Assembly (NCBI RefSeq): GCF_019455385.1
Contig: NZ_JACOFR010000027.1
Coordinates: 1-64,000, forward strand
From: Bradyrhizobium sp. BR 10289
GTDB taxonomy: Bacteria > Pseudomonadota > Alphaproteobacteria > Rhizobiales > Xanthobacteraceae
DNA length: 64,000 nucleotides
Reading direction: 5' to 3'
The notes beneath the pieces were generated by a model. That model was given only the letters and a program-made list of their open reading frames with translations, made no database searches and had not been told where the DNA came from. Position 1 is the first letter of the stretch. The number at the start of each line of letters is the position of its first letter. Shown piece by piece: positions 8,141 through 17,210 of the stretch. The translations under genes were made by a program, and so were the position numbers.

Positions 8141-9552
8141 GCCGTGAGCCTGCCTTGATGACGCTCACCGAGATCGCGCGCGCGATCGCGGTGAAGCAGG
8201 TGTCCTCGCATGAGGTGACGCGCGCGCTGCTGCACCGCATCGCCCAGTGGCAGCCACATCTCAACGCCTTCATGTCGATCGAGGCGGAAGCTGCGCTGAA
8301 GGCGGCAGAAGCCGCCGACGCCGAGCTCGCCAAGGGCAATGTCCGCGGTCCCCTGCACGGCGTGCCGCTCGCGCACAAGGACATGTATTACGACGCCGGC
8401 CACGTTGCGACCTGCGGTTCGCTGATCCGCCGCGACTTCGTGGCGACGACGACCTCGACCGCCTTGCAGCGGCTGAAGGACGCGGGACAAGTCCGTCTCG
8501 GCACGCTGCACCTCGCCGAGTTCGCCTATGGCCCGACCGGCCACAACGCCCATTACGGCCCTGTGCGCAATCCCTGGAACGTCGCGCATATCACCGGCGG
8601 CTCCTCGTCCGGCTCGGGCTCGTCTGTCGCGGCGCGACTGACGTTCGCGGCGCTGGGCTCCGACACCGGCGGCTCGATCCGTATGCCCGCGCATTTCTGC
8701 GGCGTCACCGGGCTCAAGACCACATGGAGCCGCGTCAGTCGCGCCGGCGCGATGCCCTTGTCGCAATCGCTCGACACGGTCGGCCCGCTGGCGCGGACTG
8801 CCGAGGATTGCGCGTTGCTGCTCGCCTTGATGGCGGGTCCCGATCCGGAAGATCCGACCGCGAGCCACGTGCCGCTGTCGGACTACGTCGCCGCGACCAA
8901 GGGGTCGCTGAAAGGCCTCAAGATCGGCGTGCCCGCATCCTTCTATGTCGACGACCTCGACAGCGAGGTCGCGCGCGTGCTCGACGAGACCATCGCGGTG
9001 CTCAAGCGCGAGGGCGCCGACATCGTCAAGGTCGAGCTGCCGGACCAGCGGCAATTATCCGCGGCAAGCCAGCTCGTGCTTGCGGCGGAAGCGGCCGCGT
9101 TCCACAAGCGCTGGATGATCGAGCGTCCGCAGGATTACGGTCCGCAGACCTTGATGCGGCTTCAGAATGGCCTCGCCGTTCCCGCCATCAGCTATCTCGA
9201 AGCCATGCGCTGGCGCGGTCCCGCACTGGCCGCGCACAATGCGGCCACATCGGGCGTCGATGCCATCATTGCGCCGGCGTCGCCAGTGCCGGCACCGACG
9301 ATCGAGGAGAGCGACGTCGGCGGTGGCCCGAACGCGCCGGCCATGGTGCAGCGCCTGACGCTGTTCACCCGCCCGGTGAACTATCTCGGCCTGCCGTCAC
9401 TCACCATTCCCTCGGGCTTCACCAAAAGCGGCTTGCCGGTCGGCATGCAGCTGATCGGCCGCTCCTTCGATGAAGCGACCCTGCTGACTATCGGCGCCGC
9501 CTTCCAGCGCGCCACCGACTATCACGATCGACTGCCGAAACTGCCGTCATGA
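8137..9552 (+). CDS. Amidase-signature family hydrolase (AtzE/GatA-like)
   Basis: 471-residue cytoplasmic amidase. The Ser-cisSer-Lys triad is intact: K81 in HKD, cis-Ser S156 in GGSSSGSGSS and nucleophile S180 in DTGGSIR, with the same spacing as in GatA. It hydrolyses an amide to a carboxylate and ammonia; the substrate is unknown. The preceding AtzG-like subunit points to the AtzE branch rather than GatA, and no GatB lies nearby. Its location between the two ATPases of an uptake operon suggests that it acts on the imported compound. The stop overlaps the next ATPase start by four bases. Confidence 0.88.
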   Translation: MSREPALMTLTEIARAIAVKQVSSHEVTRALLHRIAQWQPHLNAFMSIEAEAALKAAEAADAELAKGNVRGPLHGVPLAHKDMYYDAGHVATCGSLIRRDFVATTTSTALQRLKDAGQVRLGTLHLAEFAYGPTGHNAHYGPVRNPWNVAHITGGSSSGSGSSVAARLTFAALGSDTGGSIRMPAHFCGVTGLKTTWSRVSRAGAMPLSQSLDTVGPLARTAEDCALLLALMAGPDPEDPTASHVPLSDYVAATKGSLKGLKIGVPASFYVDDLDSEVARVLDETIAVLKREGADIVKVELPDQRQLSAASQLVLAAEAAAFHKRWMIERPQDYGPQTLMRLQNGLAVPAISYLEAMRWRGPALAAHNAATSGVDAIIAPASPVPAPTIEESDVGGGPNAPAMVQRLTLFTRPVNYLGLPSLTIPSGFTKSGLPVGMQLIGRSFDEATLLTIGAAFQRATDYHDRLPKLPS

Positions 9553-10523
9553 CAAAGCTCGTCGAGATCTCAGGCCTCAACATCCGCTTCACCGGCGAGC
9601 GCACGGTCTATGCCGTGAACGATCTCAGCCTCTCGCTCGGTGACGGCGAGGTGCTGGGCCTGCTCGGCGAATCCGGTTCGGGAAAAAGCGTGACCCTGCG
9701 TGCGCTGATGCGGCTGCTGCCGAAGAAGCGCACGCAGATCACCGGCAAGGTCAACGTCATGGGTCAGGACGTGCTCGCCATGAATGATGACCAGCTGTCG
9801 TCGTTCCGCGGTCAGACCGTTTCGATGATCTTCCAGGAGCCCGCGCTGGCGCTCGATCCGGTCTACACCATCGGCGCGCAGATCGCCGAAAGCGTGGTGC
9901 GGCATGAAGGCAAGTCCTATGCGGAGGGCAGGGCACGCGCACTCGAGATGCTCGAGGTCGTGCGCATCCCCTCCGCCAAACGCCGGCTCGATGCCTATCC
10001 GCACGAAATGTCCGGCGGCATGCGCCAGCGCGCGATGATCGCGCTTGCGCTGGCCTGCCGTCCAAAGATCCTGCTCGCGGACGAGCCGACCACCGCGCTC
10101 GATGCCACCGTGCAGATCCAGATCCTGCTGCTGCTGCGCGAGTTGCAGCGCGAGTTCGGCATGTCCGTCATCTTCGTCACCCACGACATCGGTGTCGCGA
10201 TCGAGATCTGCGACCGCGTCGCGGTGATGTATGCCGGCCAGATCGTGGAGCAGGGCACGCTTCGCGATATCGTCCGCAGCCCCGTGCACCCCTACGCAAA
10301 GGGCCTGCTCGCCTCCACCATCCACGGCGCCAAGCGCGGCCAGCGGCTGGAGACCATCCCCGGCACCCCGCCGTCGCTGGCCGAAAAGCCCCACAATTGC
10401 TCCTTCGCTCCTCGGTGCAAGCTCGCCCAGCCGCGCTGCGTCGAGCAGCTCCCGGCGAATGTGGAGGTCGGGCCAGGCAGGGCAGCAAGGTGTGTGTTGG
10501 CCGAGCAGATGGCTGCGACGTAG
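9549..10523 (+). CDS. Oligopeptide-type ABC transporter ATP-binding protein (DppD/OppD family), last gene of operon
   Basis: 324 residues. Walker A is GESGSGKSV, the signature MSGGMRQR, Walker B ILLADEPTTALD, and the switch histidine is in FVTHDI. The C-terminal extension contains the NCSFAPRCKLAQPRC segment typical of peptide importers. It completes the five-component transporter. The ATG overlaps the amidase stop (ATGA), so the hydrolase is translationally tied to both ATPases. A hairpin follows at 10578-10605. Confidence 0.93.
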   Translation: MTKLVEISGLNIRFTGERTVYAVNDLSLSLGDGEVLGLLGESGSGKSVTLRALMRLLPKKRTQITGKVNVMGQDVLAMNDDQLSSFRGQTVSMIFQEPALALDPVYTIGAQIAESVVRHEGKSYAEGRARALEMLEVVRIPSAKRRLDAYPHEMSGGMRQRAMIALALACRPKILLADEPTTALDATVQIQILLLLRELQREFGMSVIFVTHDIGVAIEICDRVAVMYAGQIVEQGTLRDIVRSPVHPYAKGLLASTIHGAKRGQRLETIPGTPPSLAEKPHNCSFAPRCKLAQPRCVEQLPANVEVGPGRAARCVLAEQMAAT

Positions 10524-10577
10524 CGCCTGCCAATGTAAGCAGATGCGCCCGTGCCGCTCAGGCACCGTACCAAACAA

Positions 10578-10605
10578 AAACGCGGCGAGTTTTCCCGCCG
10601 CGTTT
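10578..10605. terminator. Bidirectional hairpin terminator
   Basis: A perfect ten-base stem, AAACGCGGCG with CGCCGCGTTT, closes an eight-base loop. Read on the minus strand it is followed by TTTTTG, so it is a good intrinsic terminator for the leftward trcR gene and can also end the rightward ABC operon. Confidence 0.8.
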
Positions 10606-10632
10606 GCATGTGATGACCGATGAAAGCGAGTT

Positions 10633-11328
10633 CTACTCCTCGTCGTCGTCCTGCTTCTTGCCGCCGAGCGTCTTGAGCTTGGCGAACACGGCGTCGACAT
10701 TGAGATCGTCGCTGGAGCGTTCGGCCGGCTCGAACTCGTCCTTCTTGGTGGTCTCGGAGGCCGGCAGCAGGGTGGCGCCGCCATAGGCTGCGTCGATCGG
10801 CTTTTCCTTGGCCGCGCGCGCCACTTCGAAATCGAGCTCGATCTGCGAGCAGAGCCCGAGGGTGACGGGATCGATCGGGGTCAGCTGTGAGGTGTTCCAG
10901 TGGGTACGGTCGCGCACGCTGGCGATCGTGCTCTTGGTGGTGCCGACCAGGCGCATGATCTGGGCGTCCTTGAGCTCGGGATGGCTGCGCAGCAGCCAGA
11001 GGATGGCGCTCGGGCGCTCGTGGCGGCGCGAGACAGGGGTATAGCGCGGGCCCTTGCGCTTGGGCTGCGGTGGCAGCACCACCTTGCTCTCCTGGAGGCG
11101 GAGCCGGTAGTCCGGATTCTTCTCGCCCTTCTCGATCTCTTCGCGGGTCAGCTGGCCGTTGGAGAGGGGATCCATGCCCTTGATGCCCTGGGCGGCGTCG
11201 CCGTCGGCGATCGCACGCACCTCGAGGGGATGCATCTTGGTGAAATCGGCGACCTGGTCGAAGGTCAGCGCGGTGTTGTCGAGCAGCCAGACGGCGGTCG
11301 CCTTGGGCATCAGAGGTGCGTTGCTCAT
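10633..11328 (-). CDS. trcR: DUF1013 cell-cycle transcriptional regulator TrcR
   Basis: 231 residues, matching the alphaproteobacterial DUF1013 family whose Caulobacter member is named TrcR. The N-terminal half (PLMPKATAVWLLDNTALTFDQVA) and the central LWLLRSHPELKDAQI...VGTTKSTIASVRDRTHW segment look like two helix-turn-helix-like DNA-binding units. The C-terminus is acidic (KKQDDDEE). The start at 11328 is fixed by AGGAGA eight bases upstream; the longer open frame lacks such a site. It diverges from ispH. The function is inferred from the family. Confidence 0.85.
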   Translation of the reverse strand: MSNAPLMPKATAVWLLDNTALTFDQVADFTKMHPLEVRAIADGDAAQGIKGMDPLSNGQLTREEIEKGEKNPDYRLRLQESKVVLPPQPKRKGPRYTPVSRRHERPSAILWLLRSHPELKDAQIMRLVGTTKSTIASVRDRTHWNTSQLTPIDPVTLGLCSQIELDFEVARAAKEKPIDAAYGGATLLPASETTKKDEFEPAERSSDDLNVDAVFAKLKTLGGKKQDDDEE

Positions 11329-11583
11329 GGCAAATCTCCTTTGTGCTTCGCCCACCCCTTTGGAGGCGAAACCGGTGGTCATCAGCGATGACAGGGAATT
11401 CGCGCTATATAAGCCGGGAGGGGGTAGCCACGCAATGGTTCTGCTATAGATAGTGCCTTGACAGCGCCCGAAAGGGGGCCCAATTCCCTCTAAAGTCCCC
11501 GTAAGCTCGTACCTTAGCCCTTTCCATCCATCGACCGCCCCCGCCAGAAGGCGAAACGGGTGATTCGGTCCCGAGATCGCTCA

Positions 11584-12552
11584 ATGTCAGCCAAACCAGA
11601 CCTCAAGATCGTGCTTTGTTCTCCCCGTGGCTTCTGCGCCGGGGTGGTCCGGGCGATCGACACCGTGGAACGGGCACTCGATAAATACGGCGCCCCCGTC
11701 TATGTTCGCCATGAGATTGTGCACAACAAATACGTCGTCGACGGGTTGAAGAAGAAGGGCGCGATCTTCGTCGAGGAGCTCGCCGAGATTCCGGAAAACA
11801 CCACCGCCCCGGTGGTGTTCTCGGCCCATGGGGTGCCGAAATCGGTTCCGGCCGACGCCAGCTCCCGCAACCTGTTCTCGCTGGATGCGACCTGCCCACT
11901 GGTGACCAAGGTGCACCGCGAGGCCGCGATCCACTTCAAGCGCGGCCGCGAAATCTTCCTGATCGGCCATTCGCATCATCCTGAAGTGGTCGGCACGCTC
12001 GGCCAGTTGCCGGCCGGCGCGGTTACCCTGATCGAGACCGCCGAGGACGCCAAGACCATCACTCCGAAGGATCCCAACAACCTCGCCTTCGTGACCCAGA
12101 CCACGCTGTCGATCGACGACACCGCGGAGATCGTGGCGCTGCTCAAGGAGCGCTTCCCGAACATCAACGGTCCGCACAAGGAAGACATCTGCTACGCCAC
12201 CACCAATCGCCAGCTCGCGGTGAAGAAGGTGGCGCCGGTGGTCGACGCCTTGATCGTGGTCGGCGCGCCGAACTCGTCGAACTCGCAGCGTCTGCGCGAG
12301 GTCGCCGAGCGCGAGGGCTGCAAGATCGCCGTGCTCGCGCAGCGCGCCACCGACATCGACTGGACAAGGTTCGGCAACATTACGAGCCTCGGCATCACCG
12401 CGGGTGCGTCGGCGCCGGAAGTGATCGTCGAGGAGATCATGGACGCGTTCGCCGAGCGCTACACGCTGCATGTCGAGACGGTCTCGGCTGCGGAAGAGAA
12501 CGAGTTCTTCCCGCTGCCGCGTCAGGTGCGCCCTGAAGCTGCCGCCGAGTAG
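11584..12552 (+). CDS. ispH: 4-hydroxy-3-methylbut-2-enyl diphosphate reductase
   Basis: 322 residues. IspH catalyses the last step of the MEP isoprenoid pathway, making IPP and DMAPP, on a [4Fe-4S] cluster. The three ligands are C18 (RGFCAG), C104 (DATCPL) and C203 (DICYAT); the conserved TNRQ, the NSSNS segment and the E of the TQTTLS region are also present. ATG at 11584 is preferred because it puts the first cysteine near the family position; a GTG at 11560 in frame is the alternative. thrB and rnhA follow closely. Confidence 0.95.
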   Translation: MSAKPDLKIVLCSPRGFCAGVVRAIDTVERALDKYGAPVYVRHEIVHNKYVVDGLKKKGAIFVEELAEIPENTTAPVVFSAHGVPKSVPADASSRNLFSLDATCPLVTKVHREAAIHFKRGREIFLIGHSHHPEVVGTLGQLPAGAVTLIETAEDAKTITPKDPNNLAFVTQTTLSIDDTAEIVALLKERFPNINGPHKEDICYATTNRQLAVKKVAPVVDALIVVGAPNSSNSQRLREVAEREGCKIAVLAQRATDIDWTRFGNITSLGITAGASAPEVIVEEIMDAFAERYTLHVETVSAAEENEFFPLPRQVRPEAAAE

Positions 12553-12558
12553 ACTTTT

Positions 12559-13542
12559 ATGGCGGTCTACACCGACGTTGCCGCCGACGAGCTTGCGGAT
12601 TTCCTGAAGCAATACGATCTCGGCGAACTGCTCTCCTACAAGGGCATCGCCGAGGGCGTCGAGAACACCAACTTCCTGCTGCATACGAGCAAGGGGTCGT
12701 TCATCCTCACGCTCTACGAGAAGCGCGTGGCGAAGAACGATCTGCCGTTCTTCCTCGCGCTGATGACGCATCTGGCCGAGCACGGCGTCAATTGCCCGTT
12801 GCCCGTCAAAGCGAGGAACGGCGAGGCGTTGCTCGAGCTGTCGGGGCGGCCCGCCGCGATCATCACCTTTCTCGAAGGCGTCTGGCCGCGCAAGCCGAAC
12901 GCCGTGCATTGCGCCGGCGTCGGGGAAGGGCTCGCCCGCATGCACCTGGCCGGCGCCAATTTTGCGATCAAGCGGGCCAACGCGCTGTCGGTTGCGGGCT
13001 GGCGGCCGCTGTTTGACGCGGCGGCGGATCGCGCCGACGAGGTGCAGCCGGGCTTGCGCGCGTTTCTCGCCGCCGAGCTCGACTATCTCTCCGGCGGCGT
13101 CTGGCCGACCGATCTGCCGGAGGGCTTGATCCACGCCGACCTCTTCAACGACAACGTCTTCTTCCTCGGCGACAAGCTCTCGGGGATCATCGACTTCACT
13201 TTCGCCTGCAACGACATGCTGGCCTATGATGTTGCGATCTGCCTCAACGCCTGGTGTTTCGAGCCGGACCACTCCTTCAACGTCACCAAGGCGCGTGCTT
13301 TCCTCAATGCCTACCAGCGCGTGCGCAAGCTGAGCGAAGCCGAAGAGGCCGCATTGCCGCTGCTCGCGCGCGGTGCCGCGATCCGCTTTCTGCTGACGCG
13401 GCTGGTCGACTGGCTCAACGTGCCGCCAGGGGCGCTGGTGAAGCCAAAGGATCCCCTGGAATATTTTCGCAAGCTGCGTTTCCACCAAAACGTATCCAGC
13501 GCGCGCGATTACGGGCTGATGCCGTCGGGGCTGGTCGCGTGA
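12559..13542 (+). CDS. thrB: Homoserine kinase (aminoglycoside phosphotransferase-fold type)
   Basis: 327 residues with the N-terminal MAVYTDV...L..YD.G and GIAEGVENTNF motifs of the ThrB family found in alphaproteobacteria and pseudomonads, not the GHMP type of E. coli. Catalytic and Mg-binding residues are in LIHADLFNDNVFF (Brenner-like motif) and IIDFTFACND. It phosphorylates L-homoserine for threonine synthesis. It starts seven bases after ispH and overlaps the rnhA GTG by four bases. Confidence 0.93.
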   Translation: MAVYTDVAADELADFLKQYDLGELLSYKGIAEGVENTNFLLHTSKGSFILTLYEKRVAKNDLPFFLALMTHLAEHGVNCPLPVKARNGEALLELSGRPAAIITFLEGVWPRKPNAVHCAGVGEGLARMHLAGANFAIKRANALSVAGWRPLFDAAADRADEVQPGLRAFLAAELDYLSGGVWPTDLPEGLIHADLFNDNVFFLGDKLSGIIDFTFACNDMLAYDVAICLNAWCFEPDHSFNVTKARAFLNAYQRVRKLSEAEEAALPLLARGAAIRFLLTRLVDWLNVPPGALVKPKDPLEYFRKLRFHQNVSSARDYGLMPSGLVA

Positions 13543-14003
13543 ACGGGCTTCCCAATGTCACGATCTTCACCGACGGCGCCTGCTCGGGGAATCCCGGGCC
13601 GGGCGGCTGGGGCGCGATCCTGAAGTTCGGCGACAAGGAAAAAGAGCTGAACGGCGGCCAGCCGCACACCACCAACAACCAGATGGAATTGATGGCGGCG
13701 ATCTCCGCGCTGGAAGCGCTGAAGAAGCCGTGCACCGTCGATCTCTACACCGACAGCCAGTATGTGCGGCAGGGCATCACCGGCTGGATCCACGGCTGGA
13801 AGCGCAACGGCTGGCGCACCGCCGACAAGAAGCCGGTCAAGAATGTCGAGCTATGGCAGCGCCTCGATGCCGCGCTCAAGGCGCACGAGGTCCGCTGGCA
13901 CTGGGTGAAAGGCCACGCCGGCCATCCCGAGAACGAACGCGCCGATCAGCTGGCGCGGGATGGGATCGTGAAAGCAAGGCTGCAGCAGCGGCTGGCGGAG
14001 TAG
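13539..14003 (+). CDS. rnhA: Ribonuclease HI
   Basis: 154 residues, the normal size for bacterial RNase HI. It cleaves the RNA strand of RNA-DNA hybrids. The metal-binding acidic residues are D12 (FTDGACSGNPG), E50 (NNQMELMA), D72 (YTDSQY) and the D of ERADQLA near the end; the basic handle region GWIHGWKRNGW is present. The start is a GTG inside the thrB stop (GTGA), so it is translationally coupled; the longer upstream open frame overlaps thrB and is not used. Confidence 0.95.
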   Translation: MNGLPNVTIFTDGACSGNPGPGGWGAILKFGDKEKELNGGQPHTTNNQMELMAAISALEALKKPCTVDLYTDSQYVRQGITGWIHGWKRNGWRTADKKPVKNVELWQRLDAALKAHEVRWHWVKGHAGHPENERADQLARDGIVKARLQQRLAE

Positions 14004-14035
14004 CCGATCGCCGCTCGGTGCCGCCGCATTCAAAG

Positions 14036-14140
14036 CTGTCATCGCCCGCGAAGGCGGGCGATCCAGTATTCCAGAGGCCGCAGTGATTGAGCCGAGACGT
14101 CTCGGCTTACTGGATGCCCCGCCTTCGCGGGGCATGACAG
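14036..14140. repeat. Intergenic inverted repeat (CTGTCATCGCCCGCG family)
   Basis: CTGTCATCGCCCGC...GATCCAGTA at the left is mirrored by TACTGGATGCCCCGCC...GGGCATGACAG at the right; CGCCCGCGAAGGCGGGCG forms an additional local hairpin. It lies between the convergent rnhA and peroxiredoxin genes and could terminate both. Confidence 0.8.
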
Positions 14141-14169
14141 TGTTATGTATGGCCGATGCGTTGGCCGCC

Positions 14170-14655
14170 TTACAGCTGCCCGAGCAGCGTATCCCCGCCG
14201 GAGACTTCGACCTTGCCGGGCATCGCCTCGAGGTTCAGCTTCTTGACCACGCCGTCCTCGACCAGCATCGAGTAGCGCTTGGAACGGATGCCGAGGCCGT
14301 TGGCGGAGGCGTCGAGCTCCATGCCGATCGCCTTGGTGAAATCGGCATTGCCGTCGGCGAGGAAGACCGCCTCGTCGCGCTGGTCGGTGTCGCGCTTCCA
14401 GGCGTTCATCACGAAGGCATCGTTGACGGAGACGATGGCGATGGTGTCGACGCCCTTGTCCTTGATGGCATAGGCGTTGAGGAAGATGCTCGGCAGATGC
14501 ATCTTGTGGCAGGTGCCGGTGTAGGCGCCGGGCACGGCGAACAGCGCCACCTTCTTGCCCTTGAAGATATCGTCGGTGGTCTTCACCTGCGGGCCATCCG
14601 CCGTCATCACACGGAATTTCGCCTCGGGCAGCTTGTCGCCAATCTGGATCGCCAT
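14170..14655 (-). CDS. Peroxiredoxin (Prx5-like, AhpC/TSA-redoxin family)
   Basis: 161 residues. The peroxidatic cysteine is C49 in PGAYTGTCHKMHLP, which corresponds to the PGAFTPTCS motif of Prx5 enzymes. It reduces hydrogen peroxide and alkyl hydroperoxides, usually with glutathione/glutaredoxin or thioredoxin. No second conserved cysteine is seen, so it looks like a 1-Cys or glutaredoxin-dependent enzyme. The start at 14655 is supported by AGGGAGA upstream. Confidence 0.93.
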   Translation of the reverse strand: MAIQIGDKLPEAKFRVMTADGPQVKTTDDIFKGKKVALFAVPGAYTGTCHKMHLPSIFLNAYAIKDKGVDTIAIVSVNDAFVMNAWKRDTDQRDEAVFLADGNADFTKAIGMELDASANGLGIRSKRYSMLVEDGVVKKLNLEAMPGKVEVSGGDTLLGQL

Positions 14656-14763
14656 CGTCAGTCTCCCTGAAAATCGGTCCCGCTTTTTAGACCGTGCGGC
14701 GGCGCTGCACAATATTGCCGGCGGGGGATACGGCGGCTCCCTCGGCCCTTCGCCGTGATGTCA

Positions 14764-15318
14764 TCAGCCCGAAAAGCCGCCGCCGTCGAGGAAGGCCTGC
14801 TCGTCCGCGGTGGTGTCGCGCCCGAGCAGGCGGTTGCGGTGGGGAAAGCGGCCGAACCGCTGGATGATGTCGGCGTGCTCCCGGGCATATTTCAGGTTTT
14901 CGGCATTGTCGGTGCCCTGAAAGAGGGCAACGCAATGCAACTGGTCGGGCAGGTGCTCGGAGTGCATGAAAGGCATGTAGAGGAATTCGAGCAGGATCGG
15001 GTCGATCCTCTTGTCGACGCCCCGCGCGAGGGCGCGGCGGGCGACGTCGCGTGCCAGCGGGTCGCTGGCAAAAGCCTCGCGTGTGCCGCGAAACATGTTG
15101 CGAGGAAACTGGTCGAGCACGATGACGAGCGCGAGCGCGCCCTCGTCGTTCGCCTCCCATGATGCCAGCTCGCCGGCGACGGCCTTCTCCCAGAGCGGAA
15201 GAAAGCGGCGACGGACCTCATTGTCGAAAGCATCGTCGCGCTTGTACCAGCGCTCGCGGCCGGCCTCGCGCCAGAAGGCGAGAACGCCGGCCGGGCCGAT
15301 CTTGACGTCGTCGGTCAT
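14764..15318 (-). CDS. DUF924 family protein
   Basis: 184 residues, all-helical. Family hallmarks are VLAFWREAGRERWYKRDDAFDNEVRRRF at the N-terminus (here described by its Trp/Arg-rich pattern), the central DQFPRNMFRGT motif and the C-terminal FGRFPHRNRLLGR motif. ATG at 15318 is chosen; a TTG one codon earlier is the alternative. The biochemical function of DUF924 proteins is not established, although they resemble TPR-like helical repeats. It is 15 bases downstream of fadD on the same strand, so probably cotranscribed. Confidence 0.85.
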   Translation of the reverse strand: MTDDVKIGPAGVLAFWREAGRERWYKRDDAFDNEVRRRFLPLWEKAVAGELASWEANDEGALALVIVLDQFPRNMFRGTREAFASDPLARDVARRALARGVDKRIDPILLEFLYMPFMHSEHLPDQLHCVALFQGTDNAENLKYAREHADIIQRFGRFPHRNRLLGRDTTADEQAFLDGGGFSG

Positions 15319-15333
15319 CAATCAAATGCAGCC

Positions 15334-17019
15334 TTACGCCGCCTGGGCCTTCGTCTCGTCGCGCAGCTCGCGGCGCAGGATCTTGCCGACATTGGTCTTC
15401 GGCAGCTCGGTGCGGAATTCGATCTGCTTGGGCACCTTGTAGCCGGTGAGCTGCTTGCGGCAGAATTTGATGACATCCTCCGCCGTCATGCTCGGGTCCT
15501 TCCTGACCACGAAGGCCTTGACCGCTTCGCCGGATCCGCTGTCGGGAACGCCGATCACGGCGCATTCGAGCACGCCGGGATGGCTCACGATCACTTCCTC
15601 GATCTCGTTCGGATAGACGTTGAAGCCGGAGACCAGGATCATGTCCTTCTTGCGGTCGACGATCTTGGTAAAACCCTTCTCGTCCATGATGCCGATGTCG
15701 CCGGTGCGGAAATAGCCATCCGCGGTCATCACCTTGGCGGTCTCCTCAGGCCTGTTCCAGTAGCCCGACATCACCTGCGGGCCCTTGGCGCAGATCTCGC
15801 CGGCCTGGCCGAGCGGGAGTTCGTTGCCGTCATCGTCGCGGATCGAGATGTAAGTCGAGGGCACGGGGATGCCGATCGTACCCGTGAACTCTGTTGCCGT
15901 TGCCGGATTGCAGGTCAGCGTTGGCGAAGTCTCCGAGAGGCCGTAGCCTTCGGCGATGAAGCAGCCGGTGATCGCCTTCCATTGATCGGCGACGGGACGC
16001 TGGACCGCCATGCCGCCGCCGTTCGAGATCTTCAGCTTGGAGAAGTCGAGCTTCTTGAAATCGGGATGGTGCATCAACCCGTTGTAGAGCGTATTGACGG
16101 CCGGGAAGCTGTTGACCTGGTACTTTGCCAGCTCCTTGATGAAGCCGGCGATGTCGCGCGGATTGGGGATCAGGAGATTGCAGCCGCCGGCGCGCACCGC
16201 GAGCAGGTAACAGGCCGTGAGCGCGAAGATGTGATAGAGCGGCAGCGCGCAGACGATCATGAGCTGATCGACATGCGGCGGCGAAGCGAGCGCCGGCTGC
16301 AGCCAGGCATCGTTCTGCAACACGTTGGCGACGATATTGCGGTGGAGCAGGGTGGCGCCCTTGGAGACGCCGGTGGTGCCGCCGGTATATTGCAAGAAGG
16401 CGACGTCGCCCGGCGACAGTTTCGGCTTGTTGAAGGTCATGCCGCGGCCGACCGCGAGCGCGTCGTTGAACGACACCGCACCCGGCAGCGCGAAGGCCGG
16501 CACCATTTTCTTGACGCGGCGGACGACGAGATTGACGATCACGCCCTTGAAGCCGAGCAGATCGCCCATGCTGGCGACGATGACGTGCTTGACCTCAGTC
16601 TTCGCGATGACCTGCTGGACGGTGTGGGCAAAGTTCTCCAGCACGATGATGGCTTCCGCGCCGGAATCCTTGAGCTGATGCTCGAGCTCGCGCGGGGTGT
16701 AGAGCGGGTTGACGTTGACGACCGCAAAGCCGGCGCGCAGCACCGCGGCGGTGGCGACCGGATATTGCAGCACGTTCGGCATCATGATGGCGACGCGCGC
16801 GCCACGCTGCAGGCCGCGGCCTTGCAGGTAGGCGGCAAGCGCCAGCGACATCTGGTCGAGGTCGCGGTAGCTGATCGACTTGTCCATGCAGATGAACGCC
16901 TTGCGGTCGGCGAACTTCGCAAAACTCTCCTCCAGGAGGTCGACCAGCGATGCGTATTGCGTCGGCTCGATATCGGCCGGCACGCCGGGCGGATATTGCT
17001 TAAGCCAGATGCGCTCCAT
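15334..17019 (-). CDS. fadD: Long-chain fatty acid--CoA ligase
   Basis: 561 residues, the same length as E. coli FadD and alike across its length (WLKQYPPGVP start, PNVLQYPVATAAVLRAGF, VNVNPLYTPRELEHQL). The AMP-binding P-loop is YTGGTTGVSKGA, followed by the GYGLSETSP and YFRTGDIG motifs and the catalytic lysine near the C-terminus (LPKTNVGKILRR). It activates exogenous long-chain fatty acids for beta-oxidation at the inner membrane. The start at 17019 is set by GGGGAG upstream. Confidence 0.93.
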   Translation of the reverse strand: MERIWLKQYPPGVPADIEPTQYASLVDLLEESFAKFADRKAFICMDKSISYRDLDQMSLALAAYLQGRGLQRGARVAIMMPNVLQYPVATAAVLRAGFAVVNVNPLYTPRELEHQLKDSGAEAIIVLENFAHTVQQVIAKTEVKHVIVASMGDLLGFKGVIVNLVVRRVKKMVPAFALPGAVSFNDALAVGRGMTFNKPKLSPGDVAFLQYTGGTTGVSKGATLLHRNIVANVLQNDAWLQPALASPPHVDQLMIVCALPLYHIFALTACYLLAVRAGGCNLLIPNPRDIAGFIKELAKYQVNSFPAVNTLYNGLMHHPDFKKLDFSKLKISNGGGMAVQRPVADQWKAITGCFIAEGYGLSETSPTLTCNPATATEFTGTIGIPVPSTYISIRDDDGNELPLGQAGEICAKGPQVMSGYWNRPEETAKVMTADGYFRTGDIGIMDEKGFTKIVDRKKDMILVSGFNVYPNEIEEVIVSHPGVLECAVIGVPDSGSGEAVKAFVVRKDPSMTAEDVIKFCRKQLTGYKVPKQIEFRTELPKTNVGKILRRELRDETKAQAA

Positions 17020-17210
17020 GGAAACTCCCCTCATTGACCTGAGCCCGTTGTGTCTCGGGCTTGCCTCATTGCCGGCCAGTATCGAGCCTGCCGGAACGGG
17101 TGGCAAGCCGTCGAGGCTTAGGACAAAGGTCAGGGAGTGGCTACCGGAATCGTCGCAAACCGCGCTGCCGCAAGTGCGAAGCGCGGGCGGGTGTTGGATC
17201 CCGCAGGGCG

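Noticed and set aside
11458..11463. TTGACA upstream of ispH
   Set aside because: No acceptable -10 element at 16-18 bases.
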